From the NCBI RefSeq assembly GCF_030548175.1, contig NZ_JAUORX010000009.1, positions 20,819-84,818 on the forward strand: a stretch of DNA of 64,000 nt. Reading direction: 5' to 3'. This document shows positions 16,872 through 26,182 of this stretch, piece after piece. The position numbers and the translations under genes were made by a program. The DNA is from Cognatishimia sp. 1_MG-2023 (GTDB taxonomy: Bacteria; Pseudomonadota; Alphaproteobacteria; Rhodobacterales; Rhodobacteraceae). Below the pieces are notes generated by a model. The model did not search any database. It saw only the letters and a list, made by a program, of their open reading frames with translations, and was not told the DNA's origin. The first letter of the stretch is position 1, and each line of letters starts with the position of its first letter.

Positions 16872-19010
16872 TTATTCCTTGGACGAACTCGGGTAAGCCC
16901 TGCTGGGATCACGAAGACGTTCGATGGTGGCGACTTCGCTCTCGGCCTGCAAAGCCAACATCAGCGAATGTAAGTGCTCCATATCGCGTAACTCGACGTG
17001 AATCAAAAGGCGATAGAAATCGGGTTTCCGGTCGGTAAATTCTAGATCAGAAATATTGGCTTTGTGCTCGCCGATCAAAGAGCAAATTCGCCCTAACACC
17101 CCGGCATCATTACCAATTGTCAGATCCAGCGTTGCGCCATAGACAGGCTGATGTTTGCCGACTTGCCAATGCAAATCCAACCAGCGCTCTGCCTGATCTT
17201 CAAATTTCAAAAGCGTGTCGCAGTCAATCGCATGCACGACCACGCCTTTGCCGCGATAGGTAATCCCAACAATCCGCTCACCGGGCAACGGCTCACAACA
17301 CGGCGCGCGCTGAAAGCTCTGCTCAGGCGACAAACCGATAACCGCCCGATCCGCCGCAACCAGATCACCCTCTTCCTGAGCAAGCTCTGGATACACCGCC
17401 TGAACGACTTCGTCTGCACGCAACTCTGCACTCCCGAGACGCGCCAACAATGAGTCGCGATCTTCAAGGCGCAGCTGCTTGGCAGCCATATCCAAAACTT
17501 TCTCGGTCGGTTTTTTACCAACATGAACAAACGCGGCGCGTGCCAACTCGAAACCAAGCTTTACAAAACGTTCGTGATCAAGCTCGCGCAACGCGCGGCG
17601 AATAGCAGATTTTGCCTTACCCGTCGTCGCCACATCCAACCAGGTCGCCTGCGGCATCTGCCCATGAGCTGTAATGATTTCAACGGATTGGCCGTTTTTG
17701 ATCCGAGTCCACAGGGGCACACGCATATGGTCGATCTTTGCACCAACACAGGCGTTCCCGATCCGTGTGTGGATCGCATAAGCAAAGTCAATCGGCGTCG
17801 CACCACGCGGCAACTTGACCACGTCACCAGTCGGCGTAAAGCAGAACACTTGGTCCTGATACATTTCAAGCTTCACCGCCTCGAGGAAGTCTTCGTGATC
17901 TTCTTCGGTATCAAATTGCTCTGTTAACGAACGAATCCAGCGCGCTGGATCAACAGCAAACGGGTTTTCCCCCCGCACACCGTCCCGATAGGACCAATGT
18001 GCCGCAACACCGGTTTCAGCAACGTCGTGCATCTGCCGCGTTCTGATTTGTACTTCGACCCGCCGCCCGTCGCGACCAGAGACCGTTGTGTGAATAGAAC
18101 GATAGCCGTTCGATTTCGGCTGACTGATATAGTCTTTGAAACGCCCCGGAACCGCCCGCCATCGCTGGTGAATAACCCCAAGAATGCGGTAGCAGTCCTC
18201 GTCCGAGTTGCTGACAATGCGGAACCCGTAAATATCAGAAAGCCTTGAAAACCCTTGATCTTTGGTCTGCATCTTGCGCCAAATGGAATAAGGTTTTTTG
18301 GCGCGACCGTAGATCTGCGCTTCGATACCCGCTTTTTCAAGCTCCGTCTCAATATCTGCTGTAATCCGCTCGATGACGTCGCCGGTTTCTTTTTGCAGCG
18401 TAATAAACCGCCGCATAATAGAGGCCCGGCCATCCGGGTTCAAAACCTTGAACGCCAGGTCTTCAAGCTCTTCGCGCATCCACTGCATACCCATGCGCCC
18501 TGCAAGTGGCGCGTAAATATCCATGGTTTCGCGTGCCTTAACGACCTGTTTTTGCGGGCGCATGGCACGGATCGTGCGCATATTGTGCAATCGGTCGGCA
18601 AGTTTCACCAAGATAACCCGCAGGTCTTTGGACATCGCCATAAACAGCTTGCGAAAGTTTTCGGCCTGCTTGGTTTCTGTCGAAGACAGCTGAAGGTTCG
18701 TCAGCTTCGTAACGCCATCAACAAGCATCGCAATTTCGTTGCCGAAACGCTTTGCAACTTCTTGATAGGAGGCTTTTGTGTCCTCAATCGTGTCATGCAA
18801 CAGAGCTGTGATGATGGTGGCATCATCCAACTGCTGTTCCGTCAGAATGGCGGCAACTTCGATTGGGTGGGTAAAGTAGGGCTCTCCCGAATGACGGTAC
18901 TGACCCTCATGCATCTCGAGGCCAAATTCATAGGCCTCGCGGATGAGTTTTTCATTTGTCTTGGGGTTGTAGGCCCGGACGAGTTCGACCAGATCGTCAG
19001 CCGGAATCAT
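16872..19010 (-). CDS. rsh: Bifunctional (p)ppGpp synthetase/hydrolase (Rsh)
   Basis: Single long RelA/SpoT homologue controlling the stringent response. The 712 residues have an HD hydrolase domain with LLHDTIEDT and LADRLHNMRT, a synthetase domain with KKPYSIWRKM, SDIYGFRI and SNGYRSIHTT, a TGS domain (VFCFTPTGDVVKLPRGATPIDFAY), a helical middle with the conserved Cys pair in APCCEPLPG, and a C-terminal ACT domain. Both catalytic sites look intact, so it is probably the main ppGpp enzyme. It lies directly downstream of rpoZ, the spoT-like arrangement. Confidence 0.96.
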   Translation of the reverse strand: MIPADDLVELVRAYNPKTNEKLIREAYEFGLEMHEGQYRHSGEPYFTHPIEVAAILTEQQLDDATIITALLHDTIEDTKASYQEVAKRFGNEIAMLVDGVTKLTNLQLSSTETKQAENFRKLFMAMSKDLRVILVKLADRLHNMRTIRAMRPQKQVVKARETMDIYAPLAGRMGMQWMREELEDLAFKVLNPDGRASIMRRFITLQKETGDVIERITADIETELEKAGIEAQIYGRAKKPYSIWRKMQTKDQGFSRLSDIYGFRIVSNSDEDCYRILGVIHQRWRAVPGRFKDYISQPKSNGYRSIHTTVSGRDGRRVEVQIRTRQMHDVAETGVAAHWSYRDGVRGENPFAVDPARWIRSLTEQFDTEEDHEDFLEAVKLEMYQDQVFCFTPTGDVVKLPRGATPIDFAYAIHTRIGNACVGAKIDHMRVPLWTRIKNGQSVEIITAHGQMPQATWLDVATTGKAKSAIRRALRELDHERFVKLGFELARAAFVHVGKKPTEKVLDMAAKQLRLEDRDSLLARLGSAELRADEVVQAVYPELAQEEGDLVAADRAVIGLSPEQSFQRAPCCEPLPGERIVGITYRGKGVVVHAIDCDTLLKFEDQAERWLDLHWQVGKHQPVYGATLDLTIGNDAGVLGRICSLIGEHKANISDLEFTDRKPDFYRLLIHVELRDMEHLHSLMLALQAESEVATIERLRDPSRAYPSSSKE

Positions 19011-19037
19011 ATGGTGCCTTCTCGTTCCCCTGGGCGT

Positions 19038-19394
19038 TTAGCCCTGGCCTTGTGCTTCCATCAAAGCGCGCAGCAGCTTCTCTTCGGACATATCGTCGTC
19101 AGATGGCTTGTCTGCAGCTTCCGCACCCATCAACAGAGCCATTGAGTCTTCTTCAGGCTCATCAACCTCGATCTGGTTCTGGTTGCTTTCGATCAGACGC
19201 TCACGCAGCTCGTCTGCTGTTTGTGTCTCGTCAGCAATTTCACGCAGGGACACAACAGGGTTTTTGTCGTTGTCACGCTCTACAGTAATTGCCGAACCGG
19301 CAGAGATTTCACGCGCACGGTGCGCCGCAAGCATCACAAGCTCGAAACGGTTTTGAACCTTATCTACGCAGTCTTCAACGGTCACGCGGGCCAT
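19038..19394 (-). CDS. rpoZ: RNA polymerase omega subunit
   Basis: Small RNA polymerase subunit that assists beta' folding and forms part of a ppGpp site. It has 118 residues beginning [30 protein letters not shown], the conserved omega core, with a long acidic C-terminal tail as in other alphaproteobacteria. Its place immediately before rsh ties alarmone synthesis to its target. Confidence 0.97.
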   Translation of the reverse strand: MARVTVEDCVDKVQNRFELVMLAAHRAREISAGSAITVERDNDKNPVVSLREIADETQTADELRERLIESNQNQIEVDEPEEDSMALLMGAEAADKPSDDDMSEEKLLRALMEAQGQG

Positions 19395-19469
19395 CGGGGC
19401 ACTCCACTCTCTGGATGGGATCAGAAACCGAGTATTTAAGATGGTTCTGACATAGTTACAAGCGGATTG

Positions 19470-20030
19470 TCACAAAGGGACAACCTCATTTCGATCAATT
19501 TCTGACAAGTTATCTAGCATTTGCACAACGGAGAGCCCTGAAACGGGGTGAATCCACTCTGGAGCGACTTCTGCCATGGGAACCAAGACGAATGCACGGT
19601 CCTGAATCCGGGGATGCGGGAGAATCAGTTCAGAAGGTGATTTGCATTGCTGATCTTCCGGCGACATATCACGCCAAGCTTGGTAGCCCTTAATGTCTGG
19701 CTGTACAATGTCGCCACACGCAATCAAGTCAATATCCAACGTTCGCGGCCCCCACCGTTTTTCACGCACACGTCCGCATTCTGCTTCTATTTCGTGCAGC
19801 ACGTGCAACAGCGAGACAGGATCAAGTCGAGACTGAATCACCGCAACTGCATTCACAAAATCCGGGCCACTACCGCGCGGATATGCGGGGTTGACGTAAG
19901 GTCGGCTCACCTTTAGAGGGAAAATATCGTGACCCTCCAACGACTTGAGCGCGAAATTCAACGTTTCGCGCGGCGTTCCGACAGGTGAATCTGCGTTCCC
20001 ACCAAAAGCTAAAATGCTGTTTTTTAACAC
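19470..20030 (-). CDS. folK: HPPK: 2-amino-4-hydroxy-6-hydroxymethyldihydropteridine diphosphokinase
   Basis: Folate-pathway kinase that pyrophosphorylates 6-hydroxymethyl-dihydropterin. It has 186 residues; visible motifs are LAFGGN at the N-terminus, SRPYVNPAYPRGSGPDFVNAV and the signature RWGPRTLDIDLI, then LPHPR. The start is GTG at 20030, chosen because it gives the usual N-terminus. A pteroate synthase (folP) is not next to it in this window. The 164 bases between it and the divergent NYN gene should hold both promoters. Confidence 0.93.
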   Translation of the reverse strand: MLKNSILAFGGNADSPVGTPRETLNFALKSLEGHDIFPLKVSRPYVNPAYPRGSGPDFVNAVAVIQSRLDPVSLLHVLHEIEAECGRVREKRWGPRTLDIDLIACGDIVQPDIKGYQAWRDMSPEDQQCKSPSELILPHPRIQDRAFVLVPMAEVAPEWIHPVSGLSVVQMLDNLSEIDRNEVVPL

Positions 20031-20194
20031 TTTTTAAAGAACCTAACCGAAAGAATACATGTTGATACGCATGACCTACGACTCATAGGCTTGCAGGAGA
20101 AGGAAAAACCTTTAGCCTAATAGCCTAGTTGCGCCTACCTTATTTCACACTCACGGACATTACGGCGCAGCGTTTTTTACTGGAAGGACATTTG

Positions 20195-20770
20195 ATGTTT
20201 TACAAGGACGAACGGCTTGCGCTGTTCATTGATGGATCGAACCTTTATGCGGCGGCGAAGTCGCTTGGTTTCGACATCGACTACAAACTCCTTCGAGCAG
20301 AGTTTATGCGTCGTGGCAAATTGCTGCGCGCCTTTTATTATACGGCACTTCTGGAAAATGACGAGTACTCGCCAATTCGACCTTTGGTTGACTGGCTTAA
20401 TTATAATGGTTTCACCATGGTCACTAAACCGGCCAAGGAATATACGGATAGCCAAGGCCGCCGTAAGGTAAAAGGCAACATGGATATCGAACTTGCTGTT
20501 GATGCAATGGAACTGGCCCCACACGTGGACCATATTGTTCTATTCTCTGGCGATGGCGATTTCCGACCTCTGATCGAAAGCGTACAACGACAGGGCGTTC
20601 GCGTTTCTGTTGTTTCAACAATTCGCAGCCAACCACCGATGATTTCTGATGAACTTCGCCGGCAAGCCGATAATTTCATCGAGCTTGAAGGTTTGAAGGA
20701 TGTGATCGGCCGACCGCCGCGTGATCCAATGCCGGGTGAGCCAGAAATGGATTACTCTGTAGAAAAATAA
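20195..20770 (+). CDS. NYN-domain (LabA/DUF88) putative ribonuclease
   Basis: A 191-residue PIN-like NYN protein. Aspartates expected for metal binding are present in LFIDGSNLYAAAKSLG, in NMDIELAVDAME and in LFSGDGDFRPLIES. Such proteins are thought to process RNA. The start at 20195 has AAGGA 9 bases upstream; the in-frame upstream extension lacks one. A strong terminator follows, and folK is divergent. The specific RNA target is unknown. Confidence 0.87.
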   Translation: MFYKDERLALFIDGSNLYAAAKSLGFDIDYKLLRAEFMRRGKLLRAFYYTALLENDEYSPIRPLVDWLNYNGFTMVTKPAKEYTDSQGRRKVKGNMDIELAVDAMELAPHVDHIVLFSGDGDFRPLIESVQRQGVRVSVVSTIRSQPPMISDELRRQADNFIELEGLKDVIGRPPRDPMPGEPEMDYSVEK

Positions 20771-20772
20771 TG

Positions 20773-20801
20773 AAACCGAGGCTTAGGCCTCGGTTTTTTT
20801 C
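20773..20801 (+). terminator. Rho-independent terminator after the NYN-domain gene
   Basis: A 10-bp perfect stem (20773-20782 with 20787-20796) with a TTAG loop runs into seven Ts. Because the flanking A tract is also present it may act in both directions. Confidence 0.9.
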
Positions 20802-20877
20802 TACCTGCGACGGACGGTTCCCTTTACGGACGCTGCCATAGGAATTACCTCTGTGCCAATTGACCAGAGGATCCAAC

Positions 20878-21837
20878 ATGACCAAAGCCCCCCTGACTAT
20901 CTATTTGGCTGCACCACGCGGATTTTGCGCGGGCGTGGATCGTGCGATCAAGATCGTTGAAATGGCACTGCAAAAGTGGGGCGCTCCGGTCTATGTACGG
21001 CATGAGATCGTACACAACAAATTTGTGGTCGATGGGCTACGCGAAAAAGGTGCCATTTTTGTTGAAGAGCTGTCTGATTGCCCAGATGATCGACCAGTGA
21101 TCTTTTCCGCACATGGCGTTGCCAAGGTCGTCCCGGCCGAAGCAGAGCGCCGCAACATGGTATATGTCGACGCAACTTGTCCCCTGGTATCCAAGGTGCA
21201 CATCGAAGCGGAACGCCACTCTGACGCTGGTCTGCAAATCATCATGATCGGTCATGCGGGCCACCCGGAAACCATTGGCACAATGGGCCAGCTGCCAGAT
21301 GGCGAAGTGCTTTTGGTCGAAACCGAAGAAGACGTTGCTAGCATAGAGGTCCGCGACCCGACGCAATTGGCCTTTGTGACGCAAACGACCCTATCCGTTG
21401 ACGATACCGTTGGCATTGTGGCCGCGCTGCAAAAACGCTTTCCAGCTATCGTTGGCCCACACAAAGAAGACATCTGCTACGCCACCACCAATCGCCAGAT
21501 GGCCGTCAAAGCCATGGCCGAGAAAGTGGATGCCATGCTGGTCGTCGGCGCACCAAACTCGTCCAACTCTCGCCGCTTGGTCGAAGTTGGCGCAAAGGCT
21601 GGTTGTAGCTACAGCCAGCTGGTGCAACGCGGTGCAGACATTGATTGGCGCGCTTTGGGTGATCTTACCTCGGTCGGCATCACTGCTGGCGCCTCGGCCC
21701 CAGAGGTACTAGTGAACGAAGTCATTGATGCTTTCCGCGAGAAATACGATGTGACTGTCGACATCGTTGAAACCGCCGTTGAAACGGTGAATTTCAAAGT
21801 GCCACGCGTTTTGCGAGATGTGGAACTGAACGCCTGA
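20878..21837 (+). CDS. ispH: 4-hydroxy-3-methylbut-2-enyl diphosphate reductase
   Basis: Last enzyme of the MEP isoprenoid pathway, a [4Fe-4S] reductase making IPP and DMAPP. The 319-residue protein has the three cluster cysteines in [14 protein letters not shown] and DICYAT, the catalytic GHAGHPET segment and the C-terminal [13 protein letters not shown] 20878 is preceded by AGAGGA; an earlier in-frame start lacks support. It appears to be monocistronic or read with rnhA. Confidence 0.97.
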   Translation: MTKAPLTIYLAAPRGFCAGVDRAIKIVEMALQKWGAPVYVRHEIVHNKFVVDGLREKGAIFVEELSDCPDDRPVIFSAHGVAKVVPAEAERRNMVYVDATCPLVSKVHIEAERHSDAGLQIIMIGHAGHPETIGTMGQLPDGEVLLVETEEDVASIEVRDPTQLAFVTQTTLSVDDTVGIVAALQKRFPAIVGPHKEDICYATTNRQMAVKAMAEKVDAMLVVGAPNSSNSRRLVEVGAKAGCSYSQLVQRGADIDWRALGDLTSVGITAGASAPEVLVNEVIDAFREKYDVTVDIVETAVETVNFKVPRVLRDVELNA

Positions 21838-21919
21838 TAGGCGCCACTCTGGACCGAAGATTGAACTAGCTTCACATTGGGGCTAGACGTGCCCGCCCAA
21901 TATTGGCTATCGGCGTCCT

Positions 21920-22381
21920 ATGGCACAATTACACGCATACACTGACGGAGCATGCTCCGGAAATCCCGGCCCCGGCGGATGGGGCGTTCTGATGCGCGCC
22001 ACGAATGGCGATGAAATCATCAAAGAACGCGAGCTTTCTGGCGGCGAGGCTCTGACAACCAACAACCAGATGGAGCTTATGGCGGCCATCATGGCATTGG
22101 AAACCCTTGAACGTGCCAGCACGATCACGGTGGTTACTGACAGCGCCTATGTCAAAAATGGTGTAACCGGTTGGATTCACGGCTGGAAGCGTAACGGCTG
22201 GAGAACGTCTGCCAAGAAGCCGGTAAAGAATGTAGAGCTGTGGCAGCGTCTTGATGCCGCTCAAGCAGGCCATACCGTGACTTGGGAATGGGTTAAAGGC
22301 CACGCTGGCCACCCGGAAAACGAAAAAGCAGACGAACTGGCCCGCGCGGGCATGGCCCCCTTTAAGACCGGTAAATCATAA
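21920..22381 (+). CDS. rnhA: Ribonuclease HI
   Basis: Cleaves RNA in RNA:DNA hybrids. The 153 residues carry the catalytic acids in [22 protein letters not shown] and VTDSAYV, the basic protrusion around [12 protein letters not shown], and [16 protein letters not shown] at the C-terminus. The stop overlaps the next ATG by one base. Confidence 0.97.
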   Translation: MAQLHAYTDGACSGNPGPGGWGVLMRATNGDEIIKERELSGGEALTTNNQMELMAAIMALETLERASTITVVTDSAYVKNGVTGWIHGWKRNGWRTSAKKPVKNVELWQRLDAAQAGHTVTWEWVKGHAGHPENEKADELARAGMAPFKTGKS

Positions 22382-23004
22382 TGACGGCGCTCGGTTTTCT
22401 CGACTTTGCTTCTGTCTTCGTTTTCGCGTTGACCGGAGCGTTGGTCGCAAGCCGTGCGCAACTTGATCTTGTGGGTTTTGCCTTTGTCGCTTGTTTAACT
22501 GCTGTGGGTGGCGGGACACTGCGTGACTTGCTGCTTGGCCGTGATCCCGTTTTTTGGGTCGGGCAACCCGGATACATCTTGCTGGCCTGCAGCGCTGCCC
22601 TGCTTGTGTTTTTCACTGCGCATTTCTTGGAAAGCCGTTATCGAGTTCTGCTTTGGCTCGACAGCATTGCGCTGGCTGTCGCGGTGGCTGCGGGAACTGG
22701 TGTAGCCATGGACCTTGGCCACGATCCGGTCATCGTCGTTTTAATGGGCATTTCAACGGGATGTCTTGGCGGTTTGATGCGTGACGTCGTCTGCAACGAA
22801 GTTCCCTTGCTTTTGAAGCAAGGCGAAATCTATGCGACGGCAGCTTTCTTGGGCGCATCTGCAACCGTTGTCGCCAGTTGGCTTGGGCTGCAAGGGCTCG
22901 CGCTGCTGGCTATCTGCGCAGGTGTCACATGGGGCCTACGAGCAGGCTCCATGCTGTTTGGTTGGCGCCTACCGGTCTATAAAGCGCGGCCACCTCAGCA
23001 ATAA
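22381..23004 (+). CDS. TRIC-type/UPF0126 membrane protein
   Basis: A 207-residue inner-membrane protein with two homologous three-helix repeats. Each repeat has the conserved glycine-kinked motif: GGGTLRDLLLGRDPVFWV in the first and GGLMRDVVCNEVPLLL in the second. This is the signature of the trimeric intracellular cation channel-like family (YadS/UPF0126). It is coupled to rnhA by TAATG. Ion specificity is not readable from sequence. Confidence 0.88.
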   Translation: MTALGFLDFASVFVFALTGALVASRAQLDLVGFAFVACLTAVGGGTLRDLLLGRDPVFWVGQPGYILLACSAALLVFFTAHFLESRYRVLLWLDSIALAVAVAAGTGVAMDLGHDPVIVVLMGISTGCLGGLMRDVVCNEVPLLLKQGEIYATAAFLGASATVVASWLGLQGLALLAICAGVTWGLRAGSMLFGWRLPVYKARPPQQ

Positions 23005-23007
23005 GAC

Positions 23008-24018
23008 TTAGGCGGCTTGCTGACCTTCGTCTTCGACACCTTCGATCGTTTGCAAGAATGCCCTAACCTCTTGCTTCTTACGCAGGCGTGCTGCCTGATC
23101 TCGGTGCCAAACCAGCGCTTCCTCGTGATACTTGCGAAGCGTTGCGTCGCGAAGCAAACGCGCTTTGACGTTCATGGCCGCACCAAAGTTTTCAGCCAAT
23201 GTTGCGTCTTGGACATCGTTCTTATCGAATTTCTTCCAATACCCAGGCGCAATGCCCTGCGTATGGTGGTTTGCACGACCACGCGCTTTCTTATTCAACA
23301 GTGCGTCTTGAGAACGCAAAGCGTAATGATTGAGCTGCGCACCTTCATAGCCATAGTCTTCGTAAACGAACAACGCCGTTGCAATTTGCTCTTCGGTCAA
23401 ACGTTGGCCATTTGGCAAGATCCAGCGCACGTCCTTTGCGTCTTCGGCAAGGAACGGACGATGCACCCCCAAGCGTTCAAACTTGCTGGTATTACGGTGC
23501 ATGGTTTTAAAGAAACGGTTCTCGTTAATGTCGCCACGCTCATGTTGCGTTAGCGTGAAATTCTGTGGAACAGGTGTTGCTTCGATTTCTTTCACACCGG
23601 CATTTCCGAACACACGCCAGACAAACGAAATGGCATCAGCTTCTGGATACTGGTCAATCAGACCGGGAAGCGTGCCGTCACCGGAATTGATTTGTAGATA
23701 TTCATCCACATCGATGACCATGATCCAATCAGATTCTAGTACCGTCTGTTCGTACTGCGCCCACATCAACGCACTTTTGTGCGGACCACGGCGCATAACA
23801 CGGTTGAAGCGATGCTCCACAACGCCAGCGCGGTTCAGGCAACGCAAAATATGATCAGTGGAATCTGAACAGTCATTTGTGAAAACCACAAAGTCTGTCA
23901 CGCCAAGTGTTTTGTAGTGCGCGATCCAGTCGAGGATATAAGGTCCCTCGTCCTTCATTGTTGTAACAACGGTAATCTTCGGCCCAGTTCCTAGGCTCGT
24001 TGTGGATGTGCCTGCCAT
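23008..24018 (-). CDS. Family 2 glycosyltransferase (Glyco_tranf_2_4 type)
   Basis: A 336-residue cytoplasmic glycosyltransferase. The GT-A N-terminus VVTTMKDEGPYILDWIAHYKTLGV is followed by the DxD-like metal motif IDVDEYL and acceptor-side residues. The C-terminal third is basic and Gln/Arg-rich. Related proteins in this order are scattered near surface polysaccharide genes, but none are adjacent here. It is convergent with the TRIC-like gene, only 3 bases apart. Sugar and acceptor are unknown. Confidence 0.85.
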   Translation of the reverse strand: MAGTSTTSLGTGPKITVVTTMKDEGPYILDWIAHYKTLGVTDFVVFTNDCSDSTDHILRCLNRAGVVEHRFNRVMRRGPHKSALMWAQYEQTVLESDWIMVIDVDEYLQINSGDGTLPGLIDQYPEADAISFVWRVFGNAGVKEIEATPVPQNFTLTQHERGDINENRFFKTMHRNTSKFERLGVHRPFLAEDAKDVRWILPNGQRLTEEQIATALFVYEDYGYEGAQLNHYALRSQDALLNKKARGRANHHTQGIAPGYWKKFDKNDVQDATLAENFGAAMNVKARLLRDATLRKYHEEALVWHRDQAARLRKKQEVRAFLQTIEGVEDEGQQAA

Positions 24019-24169
24019 TTGCTTCGCTCAACATTAAGTTGTGGTTAATTATTTATTAACGTTAGCTTAGCCTGGCGGCAGAATTCGGTCCAGAAAAAGG
24101 TCATATTGAGACATTAAAGGTCAGGTTTTCCCAACCTTTCATGCACATTTTCGGTGTATCGAAGGAAGA

Positions 24170-25075
24170 TCAAAGTGTCTGGCCGGGCGCTAAAGCAAAG
24201 CCACGCAAGAAAACTTCGGAATCTTGAACACCCTTACCGGCCCTCTGTAAACGCAGCAATTGCACCGCACTCTCGCCACAGGCGACTGTTAGCGCGTCAT
24301 CAAGAATTTCGCCGGGCGCGCCTGTACCCTCCGCCAATCGCGACGCCAAAAGCTTCACGCGCTGCCCCTCAATCTCGCACCAAGCACCCGGGAAAGGCGA
24401 AAGACCACGGATCCTACGGTCGACGACGGAAGCGGGCTCAGACCAGTCGATTTTGGCTTCTGCCTTGTCGATCTTGCTGGCGTAGGTCACACCCTCTTCT
24501 GGCTGTGGCTCAGCGGTCAAATTATCCAAATTAGCCAGAGCATCCACTATCGCCTTTGCGCCAATCTGGCTTAGATGATCATGCAACTGTTGTGTGGTTT
24601 CTTCGGCACCAATCGAGGTGGTCTGCCGCATCAATACTGGACCAGTATCAAGCCCGGCCTCCATCTGCATTATGCAAACACCCGTTTCAGTATCCCCAGC
24701 CATAATCGCACGATGAATTGGTGCAGCACCGCGCCAGCGTGGCAAAAGGCTTGCGTGGATATTTAAACAGCCACGCGCAGGAGCATCCAAAATCGCCTGA
24801 GGGAGCAACAGACCATATGCGACAACCACTGCAACATCTGCGCCCAGCGCCGCAAACTCCGCCTGTTCATCTGCCCCCTTAAGGGACACTGGATGGCGAA
24901 CCGTCAGCCCAAGTTCTTCTGCACGTGCCTGAACGGGCGATGGACGCTCTTTCTTACCGCGTCCGGCTGGGCGGGGTGGCTGGCTGTAAACTGCTACGAT
25001 CTCATACCCGGCGTTAACCAAAGCGTCCAGAACCGGAACCGAAAAGTCCGGCGTGCCCATAAAGACAATTTTCAT
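24170..25075 (-). CDS. fmt: Methionyl-tRNA formyltransferase
   Basis: Formylates initiator Met-tRNA using 10-formyl-THF. The 301-residue protein has [12 protein letters not shown] at the N-terminus, the catalytic-site [20 protein letters not shown], the [11 protein letters not shown] loop and a C-terminal OB-like tRNA-binding domain ([18 protein letters not shown]). It overlaps the upstream deformylase-like gene by four bases, giving a def-def2-fmt operon on the minus strand. Confidence 0.97.
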   Translation of the reverse strand: MKIVFMGTPDFSVPVLDALVNAGYEIVAVYSQPPRPAGRGKKERPSPVQARAEELGLTVRHPVSLKGADEQAEFAALGADVAVVVAYGLLLPQAILDAPARGCLNIHASLLPRWRGAAPIHRAIMAGDTETGVCIMQMEAGLDTGPVLMRQTTSIGAEETTQQLHDHLSQIGAKAIVDALANLDNLTAEPQPEEGVTYASKIDKAEAKIDWSEPASVVDRRIRGLSPFPGAWCEIEGQRVKLLASRLAEGTGAPGEILDDALTVACGESAVQLLRLQRAGKGVQDSEVFLRGFALAPGQTL

Positions 25076-25566
25076 CGCAGCTTCCCAGCCTTCTTGATCA
25101 ACATCTCGCGCTTTGTGCGGCTGAGGTGATCGAAATACATACGCCCATTGATATGGTCGATTTGATGTTGAACCGACGTTGCCCAGAGACCAACAAAGTC
25201 TTTCTCTGCAGCGTCACCGTTTTCATCCATATAGCGCACTGTCACAGCCCGTGGGCGTTTGATGACGGCAGACACGCCCGGCAAGTTCGGGCTGGCCTCT
25301 TCGTGTGGGCGCAGCTCGATGGATTTATGTAAAACCTCGGGGTTAGCCATTTTCACAACCTGCCCACGTTCGCTTGACGCATCCACGACAATCAATCGGC
25401 GCAAGACACCGATCTGATTGGCCCCCATTCCCACTCCGGGCATGGCTTCCATCGTATCGATCAAATCCTGCCAAGTCTGACGATCTGCGTCCGAAATTTC
25501 CACGACAGGCTCTGCCGCGGTTCGAAGCCGCTTGTCGGGCCAAGGCAAGCAAGATTGAACGGCCAT
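25072..25566 (-). CDS. Peptide deformylase-like protein lacking catalytic residues
   Basis: A 164-residue paralogue of the neighbouring deformylase with degenerate active-site motifs. Motif 1 reads [10 protein letters not shown] instead of GxGLAAPQ. Motif 2 reads [10 protein letters not shown], so the metal-ligand Cys of EGCLS is absent. Motif 3 reads QHQIDHI, so the catalytic Glu of HExxH is Gln. The two histidines remain. The frame is intact and it is coupled at both ends (TAATG with def, ATGA with fmt), so it appears to be a maintained protein rather than a decaying gene. A binding or regulatory role is inferred. Confidence 0.85.
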   Translation of the reverse strand: MAVQSCLPWPDKRLRTAAEPVVEISDADRQTWQDLIDTMEAMPGVGMGANQIGVLRRLIVVDASSERGQVVKMANPEVLHKSIELRPHEEASPNLPGVSAVIKRPRAVTVRYMDENGDAAEKDFVGLWATSVQHQIDHINGRMYFDHLSRTKREMLIKKAGKLR

Positions 25567-26075
25567 TAGCGTGCTAACTCGCGTTTCAATTTTAGTGATT
25601 TGCGCGTTATCATCTGCCGCTTCATCGGGCCAAGGTAATCAATGAATAGCTTGCCATTCAAATGATCAATCTCATGTTGAACACATGTCGACCAAAGCCC
25701 GTCAAAATCTTTTTCCTGCGGGTTTCCATCCATATCAATCCATCCAACGCGCACTTCTTTCGGGCGCGTAACTTCGGCAAATTGATCCGGAATCGACAAA
25801 CATCCTTCTTCGTAAACGTTCGTCTCATCCGAGGAAGACAGCACCTCAGGATTGAACATCACAGTGGGCTCTGGGGTGCCCTCTTTGACGCAATCCATCA
25901 CGATCAAACGAGATAGCACACCAATTTGGGGCGCCGCTAAGCCAACGCCTGGCGCCTCGTACATGGTTTCCAACATATCTGCCGCCAATGTGCGTAGCTC
26001 GTCGCTCAGGTCAGCAACAGCATCGCATTTCTTTTTAAGGCGAGGATCGGGATGAATAAGGATCGTTTTTAGCAT
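25566..26075 (-). CDS. def: Peptide deformylase
   Basis: Fe/Zn enzyme that removes the N-formyl group from nascent proteins. The 169-residue protein has all three motifs: GVGLAAPQIG, EGCLSIP and QHEIDHLNG. ATG 26075 gives the standard N-terminus MLKTILIHPDPRL; an in-frame start 17 codons upstream is not supported. It is the first gene of the def-def2-fmt series. Confidence 0.96.
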   Translation of the reverse strand: MLKTILIHPDPRLKKKCDAVADLSDELRTLAADMLETMYEAPGVGLAAPQIGVLSRLIVMDCVKEGTPEPTVMFNPEVLSSSDETNVYEEGCLSIPDQFAEVTRPKEVRVGWIDMDGNPQEKDFDGLWSTCVQHEIDHLNGKLFIDYLGPMKRQMITRKSLKLKRELAR

Positions 26076-26182
26076 GCGGCTGACATAGGCCAAGGCGCTA
26101 CTTTCTGCAACGGGTCTTGCGCTCACCTCGCTTTTGTCTAGCGTGCGGATGTCGCATTTATACCGAAATACAGGAACGTTTT

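Noticed and set aside
18255..19145. A 296-codon plus-strand open frame
   Set aside because: It is antisense to the HD domain of the (p)ppGpp enzyme, which has clear motifs; the translated product resembles no family.
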